DNA from: Hibiscus mutabilis
Taxonomy: Eukaryota; Streptophyta; Magnoliopsida; Malvales; Malvaceae
Direction of reading: 5' to 3'
Length of the DNA: 64,000 nt
Assembly: GCA_019671005.1 (NCBI GenBank)
Contig: CM033744.1
Location: forward strand, 7,778,208 to 7,842,207
The notes below the pieces were generated by a model. It did not search any database, was not told where the DNA came from, and saw nothing but the letters and a program-made list of their open reading frames with translations. The translations under genes and the position numbers were made by a program. Positions 10,791-22,908 of the stretch are shown piece after piece. Position 1 is the stretch's first letter. Each line of letters opens with the position of its first letter.

Positions 10791-13450
10791 CTTTTTTGAT
10801 GTATTAAATGATTCCTGTCAAAATAGACAAAGCACATTAATGATATGTGTTAGCATGACCCTAACTTAAAGATGCCTAACTACACATGATGCATGAATGA
10901 TGCAAACTGAGAACATTTGGGTGAGCTTAACTTCTGGAAAGCTCAAGATTCCTTGTTTCAAATATTTGTTGGAACTCTTTCTTCGGCTGATGTAACCCAT
11001 CTCAGACTCGAGTTTAATTTTCAGAATCTTTGTATCTTATTTTACTCCGAAGCCTTTCCAGTTTCTCACTTCAGACTACTCTTCTTATATCCTGCTCAGC
11101 TTAATCTTCTTGAGTTCTGTCTCTGAAGTATATCTTCCATTAAAGATTGTTCATCTTCATGCCCCAACAAAATTTGCCCTAATATTTTGTTGTTTACTCT
11201 TGTTCTTTTTGAATCAAAGTGTCGACTTGTTCAATATTCAGATTACTTAGGCTCTATATCATCTCTTGTCTATTCTAATTTGAACTTTTATGTGTAAATG
11301 ATCTTGTCGCGTGGATAATGGTGTCCCACTAATTCTCGTTCCTGAATCGATGATGCAAAGTTTTACCCATCTTTCAACACTTGGGGCGAAACAAGTCTTA
11401 AACTCATTTTAGTGCAAAAACTTATGAAGATGAGTTCAAAAAATCTTACGCATAATTTATTTTAATTTCATGTAAAAATATTATTTAGTGTTTGCCCCTC
11501 TTTCAAAATTTAGGGCAAAAAATTCTTAAAGCTCATTTTGATTCAAAAACTTATGAAGATGAGCTAGAAAAATTAATAATTTTTTTAAAAAATGTGAACT
11601 TTCTTTTTAAAAAAGAGATCAAAATTAGGCACCCAAATATCAAGTGGAATAACGTTTTTGCTTCAAATTGGCAAAGATCAACCCAAGTGAGCTTATGTTT
11701 AAAGAACCGCGAGGGTTGTAGTGACGTGCACATGTGAAGTCCCTTCTAGGCTATTAGGCTTTTGAGAGAAACATTTACCATGCCTAATTTCTACCCCATT
11801 TAAGTGGCTCTCTTGATCTCACTAACTCACTTTGGCCCATCATTCCCTCATTTATAGCGTCGATAAGGCATTAGAAGTCTGACAATCCTTGAAGAAAGGT
11901 TAACCTTGATAGGCGGGATGTGATCTAAAGACAAACTTATCCAACTCAGATGTCCACGTTTGATCAAAATGGTCTTTAGGGGCTTGTAATGTAGGCCATG
12001 GCTCACGGTTATGAAAAAAGTGGTAGATAAGCTCAAATAAGTGTTTAAGGGTGATGAAACCAAGGATCTTTTCTTCCAAGCGAAACATTTCTGCACCTGT
12101 ATGACCTGGATGTGCTCAAATGAAAAAAAAACTTTTTTTTATTTTTTTAGATCACTCTAGACTGCCTATTTTTGGGTTTTCACCCTAGAGTTCATTTTCT
12201 TCTCCTGTAGCTTCGAAACATGCAGCTTTGGACCGATTTGTATTCTGACTCGGCATTGATGCGTGTTTCTATTCAAAGGTGATCGATCCACCAAAGTTCT
12301 TATAAGTTTCTAGGATTATTCTTTCCAATTAAAACCTTATTGATCTATTGCTTGATTTGGATATGCTCGACTAAAGTATTATTTCCTCTTTTACTCTTTG
12401 GATCGCTCTAGACAGCCCATTTTTGGGTTTTCACCTTAGAGTTCATTTTATTCTCATGTAGATTGCATCTTGACTGAATATTGATGTATGCTTCTGCTCG
12501 ACAGTAACCAATCCTCCAAGGCTCTTCTAAATCGAGATTTATTTGAATAGATGATTACGTAAGTCTCTTATTCCTCTTTTAGTGCTTTTGTTTTAGCCTT
12601 ATTGTTGGCAAACCTTTTCATTGGTTCCTTCTGATGTTTCTCTAACCTTTGTATCTAATGTATACATTCTCATTTCTTGCCCTAGCTCATAAAGCATTAT
12701 CTTTGTAGCGTTGCCAAAATCGGGCGACTTTTATTTGCAAACAAAAAACGTCGTCCTCTTTGCCCCCAGTGTGGGGGTGATCCTTGGTTTGGGTTTTATT
12801 GAAAAGAAACAATCATGCTCAAAGGTGGACAACAATGGATTTTCTTTTCTTATTTGTGAAGGGAAGTGAAAGAATGCCATTCTTCGTCCCATACATGGAC
12901 ATCAAAATAGTCTCTAGGAGGTAGAAGTTTAGGGTCAACACTCGATTCAAGGACCTTAAACAACAAATTCTTGAGGGGAAATTCACTTAATGAGATATGC
13001 CCATTTCCTAAACACTTATTTTGTTACTTTCGTCTGCCTAAATAGAGCAAAAGATATTCACATTTGCAGTATCCTCGCAACATTCACTTTCTTTTAGACA
13101 TAAGCTGCTCAAAGTTGATCGTTGGACTTTAATCAAAGTCACTCTTGCAATTAATATTTAAGTTCCTAATAAAAATTATATGTACATATATGTATGGGAA
13201 AACCAAAATTAGCCCATAATAAAGAATAAATTAAATATTTTAAAAAATCAAAGAATATAAATTGTTTGCCAAATGAAATGCATATGAATGTATCTTTCAT
13301 TGAAACCAAAACAAGATGCTCTGACAAAATCTCCCCATTTTCTTTTTTTGTTCTTTTTTTTCTTTCATTTTTTGCATGAACATGAATAAAAACAGACTCA
13401 TTTCGCTCTTAAAAAAGCTATTCGTTCTTGCTAGTGATTTCTTGCCATAT
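10791..13450. other. non-coding interior of the Tat-like element
   Basis: No protease, RT or integrase motif was found on either strand. Two similar blocks (near 12150-12215 and 12400-12460, sharing TTTTTGGGTTTTCACC) show an internal duplication of about 250 bp spacing. Short ORFs at 11492-11737 and 11848-12096 have no recognisable domain. Confidence 0.5.
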
Positions 13451-13451
13451 C

Positions 13452-14720
13452 CTATTTGTGTTCAGACATAGTTAAAATCATCTTGTCTACGAGCTTCATT
13501 GTTTCTTCAATCAGTTGCTTACTTCTTTCCACAGAATGTTCAATCGTATTCATATGAAAGTAAAAGGTAGTATCCGACTTGCGACTAAAAAGGCTTTGAT
13601 TTGAATGAGCAAGGTATTGGCTCGGTGTTCGAAAGATGCGCATGTCTATTAGAGACTTCTTTTTAGATGGCTGATGACCCTCATTCAATTTCATCCCGCT
13701 CTTCCTTTCCTTTCATTTCTTAATGCCTTTAAAAACCTGATTCTTGTGTGGTCCAAGCGTATTAACTCTAAACATGTGATTGATCTTTGAGTTACGTATC
13801 TTAATAGAGCGACCATCAGTGTCAACTTCCAAAATCCCTTGGTTAAGAAAATTTCAAACTTGACGTTTAAAGGTTTAACAGTTTTTAATGTCATGATCAT
13901 GAACTCCATTATAATATTCATAGTGAGTCGTATTAGTGTAACAACTTGGGTGATGAGCCCTTGAAAGTTTCATGTAGTGTGGTGAGGCTTCGAGCAATCT
14001 GAAGTATAACTCATGATAGGAAAGATCCAATTTGGACTTTGGTTTAATATTGACTGGGCCATTTTGAGCTTTTGACATTGGGTTAGGAGATATCAACTTC
14101 TTCTTCTTACTAAGCTCCTCAACCTCTTGTGTTTTTGTGCTTTCCATTTCTCTTTTTTTCAACTGAGGCAATTTTTTGGTGAGAAAATTTCTATCCTCAA
14201 TTGAATCTCTGGCTTTCATCAATTTGGAGAAATATTCTGTAAATGTATGTGGTCCTTCAGCTTTGTTAGAATCGACTTGTTCTCTAACAGTCTCACGATC
14301 TTCAAGTAATACAATATTGGGTAATCATCCAACATCTAGCTTTCACTCGGTTTTAAAATGTTTGTTTGCTTGGTGGTCTCCATTTTGTTTATTTTAGATT
14401 CCGTTGATGCCTTAAAGTCAGAAACACTATAGTTATTTCCAAAGTTTGTTCATAGACCTATGGGGTGGTTTGCAGATGCCCTCATTGTATTGAACTGGAT
14501 TTTCAACATTTCAGGTTGAACTTTTATGTAAGATGTACTACTCTCATCTGAAATATTGTCTTTATCGGTACCTCTAGCCTCAAACGATGCAGTGATCTGA
14601 GATTGAGCAATCTAATCCTTCATACTTTGTTCAATCATATTTAAGCGATCTTCAATGTCCTTTTTCTTTGCTCCATTTCGGCCATTCTATCATCCATCAT
14701 TCTAGTTTGCAAACGGGTGT
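13452..14720 (-). pseudogene. degenerate gag of Tat/Ogre-type Gypsy element
   Basis: The minus strand from about 14720 gives an acidic/basic N-terminus (MAEMEQRKKDIEDR). Further on come SKLDLSYHELYFRLLE and the knuckle-like HYEYYNGVHDHDIKNC, then FLNQGILEVDTDGRSIK. This layout (short helix, then a C-x2-H-x4-H-x4-C-like knuckle followed by a QxLIDxG-type segment) is that of Tat-lineage Gag. The first Cys and His of the knuckle are replaced by Tyr, and stops fall right after the last Cys and a few codons later. It is therefore dead. Confidence 0.65.
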
Positions 14721-15905
14721 CGTAAGAGGACAAAATGATTGCGACTTAAACTTGCTATCATGACATTTTCCACAATTAATCTAATTTTTTTATTAATAAA
14801 TGCAATGTATAATATGCACAAAATAAGTAAAGAATTAAAAGCAATTAATAAATGAATCTAAAGTGCAATGAATGCAAATAGGGCATTGATTGACAAATAG
14901 TCATTTAGAAAGACTTTCATTAAGAGAAGATATCTTATTACAAATGAATGAACAAAGATTTTAGAGGCATCGACTAGCCATCCTTTCTAGGTTCTTGACT
15001 TCATGAAGTAATATGCGCACTTGGCGTCCCAATTCTGTCTCTGGACTGGCTCGTGCTAATCATTCAGTTTGGAAACAAACTGAGTATGTCTGGTTGCCTC
15101 TGATGCATGCCCTCTTTTCAAATTGTCTTTTCTTTCCATTGACTTCCGCTCAGACCATCTACAAATTGTATCATTATCATTCTTTGTACTACAGAACATC
15201 TCTCTCATTATGATAGTCACCTAATATGGAACATTTCTTGAATCAACACCATGATATGTCATAATATGCACAAGTAATAAAAAAGAAAAGGAAGAAAGAA
15301 AAAGAAATAACATAAAACGAGGTTAGTCCGTAGATTAAATAAATTAAATGATAAAAATTAAATAATGCAATACAATGAAGCAATTTAAAATACCTAAAAA
15401 GCATGCAAAAAACAAACAAAGATATATATAAATCAAACAAGGCCTAAAAGGGTCACCGCTAAACAAACAACATTCCGGCGTGGCTCTAAAAGGTGAGCTC
15501 TACGGTTCACTATATGCGGTTAGGTTCTAAAGTACTAAGGGTACTCGAACTGCCGCTATTACCTAATAAGATAATAGGACATCAATTCGGGAGGATACGA
15601 ATTCTTATACCATACAGAGGCGTAGACCCCACGAAATATAAGGATTGTATCCCATAACTGAATTACAATATCATACGGAGGTGAACACCCCACGAGACAA
15701 AGTAATCACTCCCACTTATCGAGGGACTGAGCTTAGGCAGCTCATACATGAATGACAATTATGTCAAACACCGAATAATGAAAGCGGTAAAGAAACAAGC
15801 TTAGGGATTAAAAATTATATTAAATTGAATTTAAATTTTCCTGAATAAATATGATACGAATCAGAACTAAGTCTTGACTTTCTTTTTTTGTTTTTTTGAA
15901 AAAAA
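14721..15905. other. 5' untranslated interior of the Tat-like element
   Basis: AT-rich leader between the gag remnant and the PBS. It contains two related blocks (15600-15660 and 15670-15710, sharing CATACGGAGG and CCCCACGA), but no ORF worth calling. Confidence 0.4.
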
Positions 15906-15926
15906 TGGTCTCCAGTGCAGTCGCCA
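15906..15926 (-). other. primer-binding site of the Tat-like element
   Basis: The minus strand reads TGGCGACTGCACTGGAGACC, starting three bases from the LTR end. TGGCGACTC-type sites are typical of Tat/Ogre elements; I do not assign the tRNA. Confidence 0.6.
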
Positions 15927-15929
15927 TGC

Positions 15930-17307
15930 TGTAGCGACTAAAAAAATTAAAAAAACTACAAATTTTATTTATGATGGGAACAAATTGATTTTAGGGAATT
16001 TTGAAAAAAACTCGTATTTTAAATAAAATGAAGGAGCTGTCACCGGTCATTTGGATAAGGTAGACCAGACACAAAAAGTTAACTAGAGAAAAATTGAGTT
16101 TGGGAGTCGGTTACAAGTGGAGAAGGTTTCACACCCCCACCACGCTCGAAAATCAGTAGCCAAGGGTTCGTATCGTATTTACTAAGAAAAATTAGAATTC
16201 AAACTAATTTAATATCTAATCCCTAAAATGCATGTTTGCATGGTCATTCGATTCAAATTTATTTTAAAAAACTTGCAATTTACGATACCATAGGAAGATG
16301 ACGCCCGAAGACCCGAGACGATACTCCCTAACAAGATACCGAGATCTTGAGACCTAACTAATGCAACAAATAATTTGCATGAATAATATAATGCTACAAA
16401 ATGCATGAGCAAATAACATGATGGAAATGATGCGAACAAATAAAATATAAAAATGGATGTACATATAAGATAACACATAACATAAAGGAAAGTACATATT
16501 AAACACTAACAAGTAAAAAAAAAACAGCAGCAGATTACGTGTATGTCTGTGTGTATATATAGAGATGACATACTATATTATACTTATAATATAATATATA
16601 AGTAAAAACAGAAACTATAATATATATGTACATAAGATGAAATAATTTAAAAAAGAAATAGTATGTTAATAAAAAAAGAATAATATATATACGGCAAAGG
16701 GTAAAACCTAGCATTTAATGTTTATATAAAAGAAAAAAAAACACAAATTAAATGATATTTAAAAGCTAAAAACAGGAAAGAAAAGAAAAAGGAATGAAAA
16801 TGTTATATTGATTTTTCTTTCCTTTATATCCGGTTACAACTTTAAAAATAATGATAAAAAGAAACCTAATCTATACTGTTGATGATGCTTGTTGATTGAC
16901 ATTCCTATTTTTATTATTTTTTGCATGTCCGATGGTTGGAGAGCTTGTGGCTGTGGCAGTGGGATCGCCGGCGATGACGCCACGTGGACGGGAAAGACGA
17001 AGTAGCGTGGGCGCGTGAAAGAGGCTAACCGCCTCGGGTGAGGAGCACGAACGTGGGAGATGAATGGTCTCTCCTCCTTTCGATCTGGACTTGATTCAAC
17101 GGTCAGATCTTGACTGCTGCAAGGGAAAAATGGTGTTGTCAGATTAGAGTTTTGTAATATCTTAGGTTTAAATCTTGGGCCTTACCGGGCAGACATGTAA
17201 ATTATGAGTTTTGTAATTTAATTGGACTTATTAAATATTTATTGGGCTATTATAATTGAGTTAGGATATATATTTGAATTTTTTTAATAATAACAAAACC
17301 AACAACC

Positions 17308-17344
<37 letters not shown>

Positions 17345-17366
17345 CCAGAAAAAATTAGTGATTGAA
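15930..17366 (-). repeat. 5' LTR of the Tat-like element (right)
   Basis: This 1.44-kb LTR starts TGTAGCGAC (plus strand) and ends GATTGAA, followed by the GATAT duplication. It is shorter than its partner: it lacks the material at 4116-8253 and at 8661-9560 of the left LTR, each gap joined at a short direct repeat (ACCAC, TGAAA). A (TAA)n run lies at about 17311-17341, matching a shorter one at 10085-10112 in the partner. Confidence 0.75.
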
Positions 17367-17371
17367 GATAT

Positions 17372-18006
17372 GAGTATCGAAATAGTCCTACAAAAACAAC
17401 GTCGTTTTGGTACAGAGTCTACATCAACCATCGTTAGTCACATCACTATGGAGTTAAAGATTTAATGACAGAGTGATATAAGCAAATTGAAAACTCATGT
17501 TTAGTGTAAAAATTAGACCAATTAATAGTCCAATGACAAAAACGAATTAGCAATAATAATTTAGTGGTATGTGACGTTGTTAACCCTAAATAATTATATA
17601 ATTTGAATGGATTCCATTATCTATATACGAACGAGGTAATATAATAAAATAATAAAAACTTATCAATTTAAGTTGGATGGTAAATAAAAGTTAGATTATA
17701 AAAATTTTAATAAATTCAGTCAGTATATTATTAAAAAAATTTGGATTATAAATATTTTTCATTGTGTATGTTTATCAATTTATACATATTTTTTCTGTTA
17801 AATATTCGTTGTATGGTTCCATTGATAAGAATGTGCATGTTTGGTTTATTAGAAAATTTATTGGAATATGTTAAACCTCTTCCTAAATTAATTGTCACTA
17901 TTTCTAATATATAATATTTGTTTCATGAGTTATTACTTGTTTGGTTAATATAATAAATGAATATATATATATATATATATATATAATGGTTGTTATTCAT
18001 TATTAA
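17372..18006. repeat. AT-rich spacer with (AT)n microsatellite
   Basis: No gene seen. An (AT)n run of about 13 units occupies 17960-17986. Confidence 0.6.
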
Positions 18007-18020
18007 AACTTGTTTAGAGT

Positions 18021-18159
18021 TGAACCCAACAAGCGTCTTAGTAGAAAAGATAATGATGTTCATCTTAAGAGATACGAGTTCAAATCGCTTTGTCTATATA
18101 GTGTAAGAATATCTATGAATAGATACTACTTTGTAATCACCTTTAGACTATTTAAAAAA
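18021..18159 (+). mobile_element. tRNA-derived SINE, 14-bp TSD
   Basis: A 139-bp unit flanked by identical AACTTGTTTAGAGT (18007-18020 and 18160-18173). The head carries A-box-like GCGTCTTAGTAGAAAAG and B-box-like GAGTTCAAATCGC. The tail ends CACCTTTAGACTATTTAAAAAAA. A long direct repeat, a Pol III head and an A-rich tail together define a SINE moved by a LINE machinery. Confidence 0.75.
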
Positions 18160-18173
18160 AACTTGTTTAGAGT

Positions 18174-18489
18174 AAGGATCATTTGCGTGGTGTAAGACTT
18201 AAAATTTTTAAATGTTTTTTATATCGTTGGATTAAATTAATTTAATAGTTAAGATTTAAGTTTTTAAATTAAGGATATTCTATTTCTTTTTTGGTAAAAA
18301 AATCACAAACAATAATGTTAATCTCAACCATCAATTTTTACTCATCCAACAATCCAAAACAATGAAAAAGTTTAAGATGTTCAATTTTCTTAGCCTTTAA
18401 TAACACACACTGTGCACACATGGTGCTCGAACCCGGTCATCTAGATAAAATACATCATCCTTTATCACTGGGATCACTCCATGGGTTCG
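18174..18489. other. no gene; tRNA-like module at 18418-18486 (minus)
   Basis: The minus strand has GATCCCAGTGATAAAGG (A-box-like) and GACCGGGTTCGAGCACC (B-box-like) in tRNA spacing, a probable SINE head without clear ends. Confidence 0.35.
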
Positions 18490-18925
18490 AAAAATTTTAA
18501 GTTTTACATTATGTTAATGGATCACATCTTTATTTATTATATTGTGTTTATTTTTTCTTGACAAATAATATCTGCTAGTTTTATTGAATAAAGATAAAAC
18601 ATAATAAAATTACGAAAAGAGTCTACAAAACTAGAGTAGACTAATCACTTTAAAAACGTGCAAAAAATTAAGTTTTACGTATGTCAATGGATTATATCTT
18701 TATTTATTATATTGTGTTTATTTTTTTCTTGACAAATATAATAAAGTTATAATAAAAATGTGAAAAAATTTAAGTTTACACTATGTCAATGGATCATATC
18801 TTTATTTATTATATTGTGTTTATTTTTTCTTGACAAATAATATCTACTAGTTTTATTGAATAAATATAAAATATAAGAAAGTTACAAAAAAAGCCTACAA
18901 AACTAGAGTAGATCACTTTAACCGG
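18490..18925. repeat. tandem/dispersed triplication (~100-190 bp units)
   Basis: The block TCTTTATTTATTATATTGTG followed by TTTATTTTTTCTTGACAAATA occurs at about 18530, 18700 and 18800. The flanking TCTACAAAACTAGAGTAGA also occurs at two places (18620, 18895). The middle copy is shortened. Confidence 0.7.
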
Positions 18926-19453
18926 TCAATTCTTCTAAAACTATTGAAGTGCACCAACTAGCAACTAATACATAAAATGGGACCACACCAGAAAATGGTT
19001 AAAACTTAACCAAACAACTCGAGAAATTGATAGATAAACATACACTATTTTTTTCTCATCGGTGAAGGATAAACACCACCAACATTAACATAAAAACGCA
19101 TGTGACAATGATAGTACGTTGACAAAATTGACTTTACCACAACTAAATCACGAACTATTTTTGGTGATTGCAAGCGTTTATCACTACAAGAGAACTAGTC
19201 TGAGAGTCCAAAACAAAAATAAAACAGTATGATAATCAAGTAACCGCCAACTGTAGAGACGATTTCAAATTCAACCCTGAAAAAGAAAAAGAAAAAGAAA
19301 ACATGCTACAAGACCATAGAAAACTTGTCATAAGAGTAGTGAGAGCATGCTAGGTGAAAACTTATTAAACCAAAAACACATACAATTCAAATATGCAAAC
19401 CTAAAAACATAGAAAGATAAAATGAGAAAAAAAGAAAGATGAATGAGAACACA
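18926..19453. other. no gene recognised
   Basis: AT-rich spacer; I see no coding signal, RNA gene or clear repeat here. Confidence 0.4.
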
Positions 19454-19462
19454 ACAAAGATT

Positions 19463-21688
19463 TAGGGATGACAAATTTTCCCAAAACCGTCTGGTTCTGA
19501 CCAGACCGATCTAATAGGGTTAAATTTTTTCAAATAAATTTTGGGTTTGGAGCAGGTCGGGATGGGTTTTATACAGAAAATAGTCGGGATTGAGTTTAGT
19601 GTTAAAAAATTTCGATCCGATTCAATCCGACCTGAAGTATTTAAAATCAAAGTTCAAAAATACCCTTATATATACTTAAGGTTTAGGGTTTTTTAGTTTT
19701 TTTTTTTGTTCTCAGCCGTATGCCAGCAGGAACCTCTTTCATTTTCTCTTCTTATTCTTCTTTCCTTTTCCCCTTCTGCTGCCTCTCCCCCTTCTCTCCA
19801 TTTTCTCATTTTTTTTTATCTTAGATCTATTTGTATATTTAGATTTTGTACGCCTTTGTTGCATGCAAACTAATCAAAACTTTTGTACTAGATTGTTATT
19901 CTTCTTTGATTCTTCAGTTTCTTTTTTTCTTTTAGTTTCACTGTTTCTGAGTTCTTATTGTTTTTTTTTTCTATTTTGTCAAAGATTTTATTACTTTAAT
20001 CGAATGTAACTGCAAAATTTATTTCTGGATTTGTTTTTTCTTAGCTATGCAATTATTACAGTTTTTAAGCTATTTATTTTACCTTATATTTCTTTCTTTT
20101 TGATTCAATATATTTTAGTTTTTGAATCTCATTTTTATTCTCTTTACATTATTTAGAAGTTGAAATTTGCATAAAAACAGAACAATCTTGATTGGGTAGA
20201 TGGAAAGGTGATCTGTGCATTACTTTTATTATCAAGGATTGGACTTTAAGCTATGAGCAGGGATATAAATATCGGTCGTGGTCGTGCTTTCGATCACGCC
20301 GCGGTTATCACATTTTCTGATATAACGGAGGTTATTGCGATCACTGTGGGTGTCAATGTCAATTTATTGTAAAATATACTAATTATAATTATAATTATAA
20401 AAAGTCAATTTCAATATTTTTTAGATTATTTTTAACACTTATAAACTTTTATTAAAATGAATTTGAAAGTGAAAGTGATTTTGTTTAAAGAATTCTAGAT
20501 TGTATTATGATTTTGTTTAGTTTAGTTTAGTTTGGATAATAAAATCATATGAATATTCTAAATAAACAATGTGCACCAATAAAAAGACTAATCAGGTGAA
20601 TAAACCTAAACAAAAAATAAAAAAATATTATTATAATAAAAATAATTAATAATATTAATAAATAATAAAAATTAACTAAACATATTATAAAAACTAATAA
20701 TAAACAATAAACATATTATAAAAATTAAATAATTATAATATTATTAATAAACAATTATACCACATTAAATATAAGTCTTTATTCTCATTTATTTGATTTT
20801 CTTTTTCAATACTTATATTCAATATATACTCTAATTTTATTATTAAGTAAAAAAGAAAATAAAATTAATATAATGTTTAAGGACTAGATTTAACAAAAAA
20901 ATCAAATCTTTAAGGACTTAATTGAGATAAAATAGAAATTTAAAGGCTTAATCAAGAAGTTTTAAAAGTTTAAGAGATTAATTTGAATACGGCTTAAAGT
21001 ATTGAGGATAAACTGAAAACTTTAAAAAGTTCAATGTCACTCTATGTAATTTACCCATTGTTTTCAGATTTTTAAATCCCGCATTCTTCTTCTTCCTCCT
21101 CTGGCGCCTTCTTCTTCTTCTTCCTTCTCCGATAGCCGCGATTGTTCAGAACTCGGGAATATCGGCACGTTATTGCCGCTATCAATTGTTTCAACGTTAA
21201 ATTGCGGCCGCGACAGACCGTTACCGACATAAATCCGTTACCCACCGTGATTTTTGCCAAAACCGATTTTGGACGACAGCGATATCGAAAAATTTCAGCC
21301 GAAATCTCCATTTCGATCCGAGATTCAAAACCCGGGCTATGAGTAGTTGCTTTGTTTAAGCACAAGCATGCGACAGACAACATTATCGGTTTATTTCTTC
21401 AATGAGAACAGAAATTTCCATGTATTGTTTACAAACTTTTATTGATTAGGGTATTTTGATCACAAATAGATTATGGTAAAATTTGATTCCTTCAATAGAA
21501 AAAAATATTTTATAATTTTTTAATTAATTCAGGTCTAGGTCGAATTTTTACTTAAAAAATCGTGGTGTAGTCAAGGCGGGTGGAATCCTTCCGAATGCCG
21601 GGGCAGGTGGAATAAGGTATTCTCTTATAATTTTTGGATCGGGGCGGGACGGTTAAAAATTCGACCTGTTCCACCTCGTTGCCATCCT
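19463..21688. mobile_element. Mutator-like element, 2.2 kb, 9-bp TSD ACAAAGATT
   Basis: The identical 9-mer ACAAAGATT flanks the segment at 19454-19462 and 21689-21697. The termini are imperfect inverted repeats: TAGGGATGACAA on the left, AGGATGGCAACGAGG from the right end reversed. No transposase is recognised. Cargo includes a CT-rich leader-like stretch (19700-19830) and a GC-rich patch at 21070-21380 with a 103-codon minus-strand ORF of unknown nature, containing a Lys/Glu simple repeat. A captured host fragment (Pack-MULE) is possible but not shown. Confidence 0.6.
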
Positions 21689-21697
21689 ACAAAGATT

Positions 21698-22908
21698 ATA
21701 GTCAAACATAAGTGGCAACCACTTGATAAAAAATCAACATCACCACTTGATTCCTAAAACATGTGGTTAAAGCTTTTAATTTACACATTTTTCTTCCCCT
21801 AAGTTATAGGCTTAAGACACGGTTAAAATTGTAGATATATATTAATTTCTAATGAAATTTGATATTTTTAAAAATATTATTTGTAATCACCTTTAGACTA
21901 TTAAAAAATATATTATTTTTAGTCAAAAATAAGTATATAAGGTATACTTTTTTAGTCAAAATAGATATCTAAAATATTTTTTTGATCAAAACGGGTATTT
22001 AAACTATATTTTTCTTCATCTAGGTTCCAAAAATTTGACACGTGACAATGATTAAAAAATATTTTAGTACTTATTTTGACCAAAAATAAATTGTAAGTAC
22101 TTACTTTGACGAAAAAAATACTTTAAGTACTTAAATAAAAAATTTACATACTCTAGATACTTATTTATATATAAATATATTCGTCCAGTTAAATACGTTT
22201 CATTGCTTGAAATAAATGCAACAATGCATACAAAAAAATACATACCATAGACGAACAACACTTCTATGCCCTTTTCGGTGCCCTTTGTAAGTAGAACACT
22301 AAAAAACTAAGCCCTATACTATAATCCTAAATTTTAAATCCTGAATCTTAAACCCTAAACTTAAAAAATTAAACTCTACATCCTAAACTCTAAATTATAA
22401 CACTAAATCCTAACCTTTAACCCTAAATCTTAATGATGGAACATACATAAGGGCACTGCAACAGAAGATCATAAACATGGTAAGTGTTAAAATAATAACT
22501 ACCATAAAGGTGGTTTAATAAATTTTCTCGCCACTTGAAGTGGAAAAGTGAAGATAAACAAGAGAATAATAAAGTTCTTAGATAGCCTATAGAAAATTAG
22601 AAATAATTTATGTTAGTAATGTACTAACAAAACAAGACAATGTTGACATAATTTGTGGTCACACAAATTTAGTTAAAGGTTCTACAAGGGCTAATATTTT
22701 GTTATCCAAATGAACAAAATTTGTGATGAATAATTTATGTTCGTAATGTAACTAATAAAACAAGACAATGTTGATTTATCTAGGAATGCAGTGGTATGGG
22801 TTTAGACAAAGATCATAGTAAAGACAACTGGTATGCAGTTTATAAGGCCAGACAAGCTTTGAATTGGCTAAAAATAATGATGCAAACTCAAAATGCTATT
22901 GGAAGACG
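21698..22908. other. spacer with inverted-repeat MITE and degenerate repeats
   Basis: About 21895-22130 forms an imperfect inverted repeat (arms rich in TAGTCAAAATA / TATTTTGACCAAAA). A 24-bp match to the tail of the SINE at 18021 (TTTGTAATCACCTTTAGACT...) occurs at about 21880. 22300-22440 is loose CCTAAA repeat. 22605-22645 and 22727-22775 are two copies of one sequence (ACAAAACAAGACAATGTTGA type). No gene. Confidence 0.5.

Larger units (their letters stand above)
3914..17366 (-). mobile_element. complete non-autonomous Gypsy LTR retrotransposon (Tat/Ogre-like), 5-bp TSD GATAT
   Basis: Two long direct repeats form LTRs with termini close to TGTAGCGAC...GATTACA. GATAT flanks the element at 3909-3913 and 17367-17371. 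The left outer TG reads TA and the right outer CA reads AA, so each outer end has one substitution. Polarity is minus: a PBS-like sequence sits beside the right LTR, and a purine tract (as read on the minus strand) sits beside the left LTR. The interior has only a broken gag remnant and no protease, RT or integrase that I can find, so it is a non-autonomous or internally gutted member. Its left LTR carries nested sequence. Confidence 0.8.

Noticed and set aside
17274..17465. Asn-rich plus-strand ORF
   Set aside because: It is the (TAA)n microsatellite inside the right LTR read in one frame.
22300..22440. Telomere-like CCCTAAA stretch
   Set aside because: Too degenerate and embedded in unique and TE sequence. 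Not a telomere or a clear interstitial telomere array.
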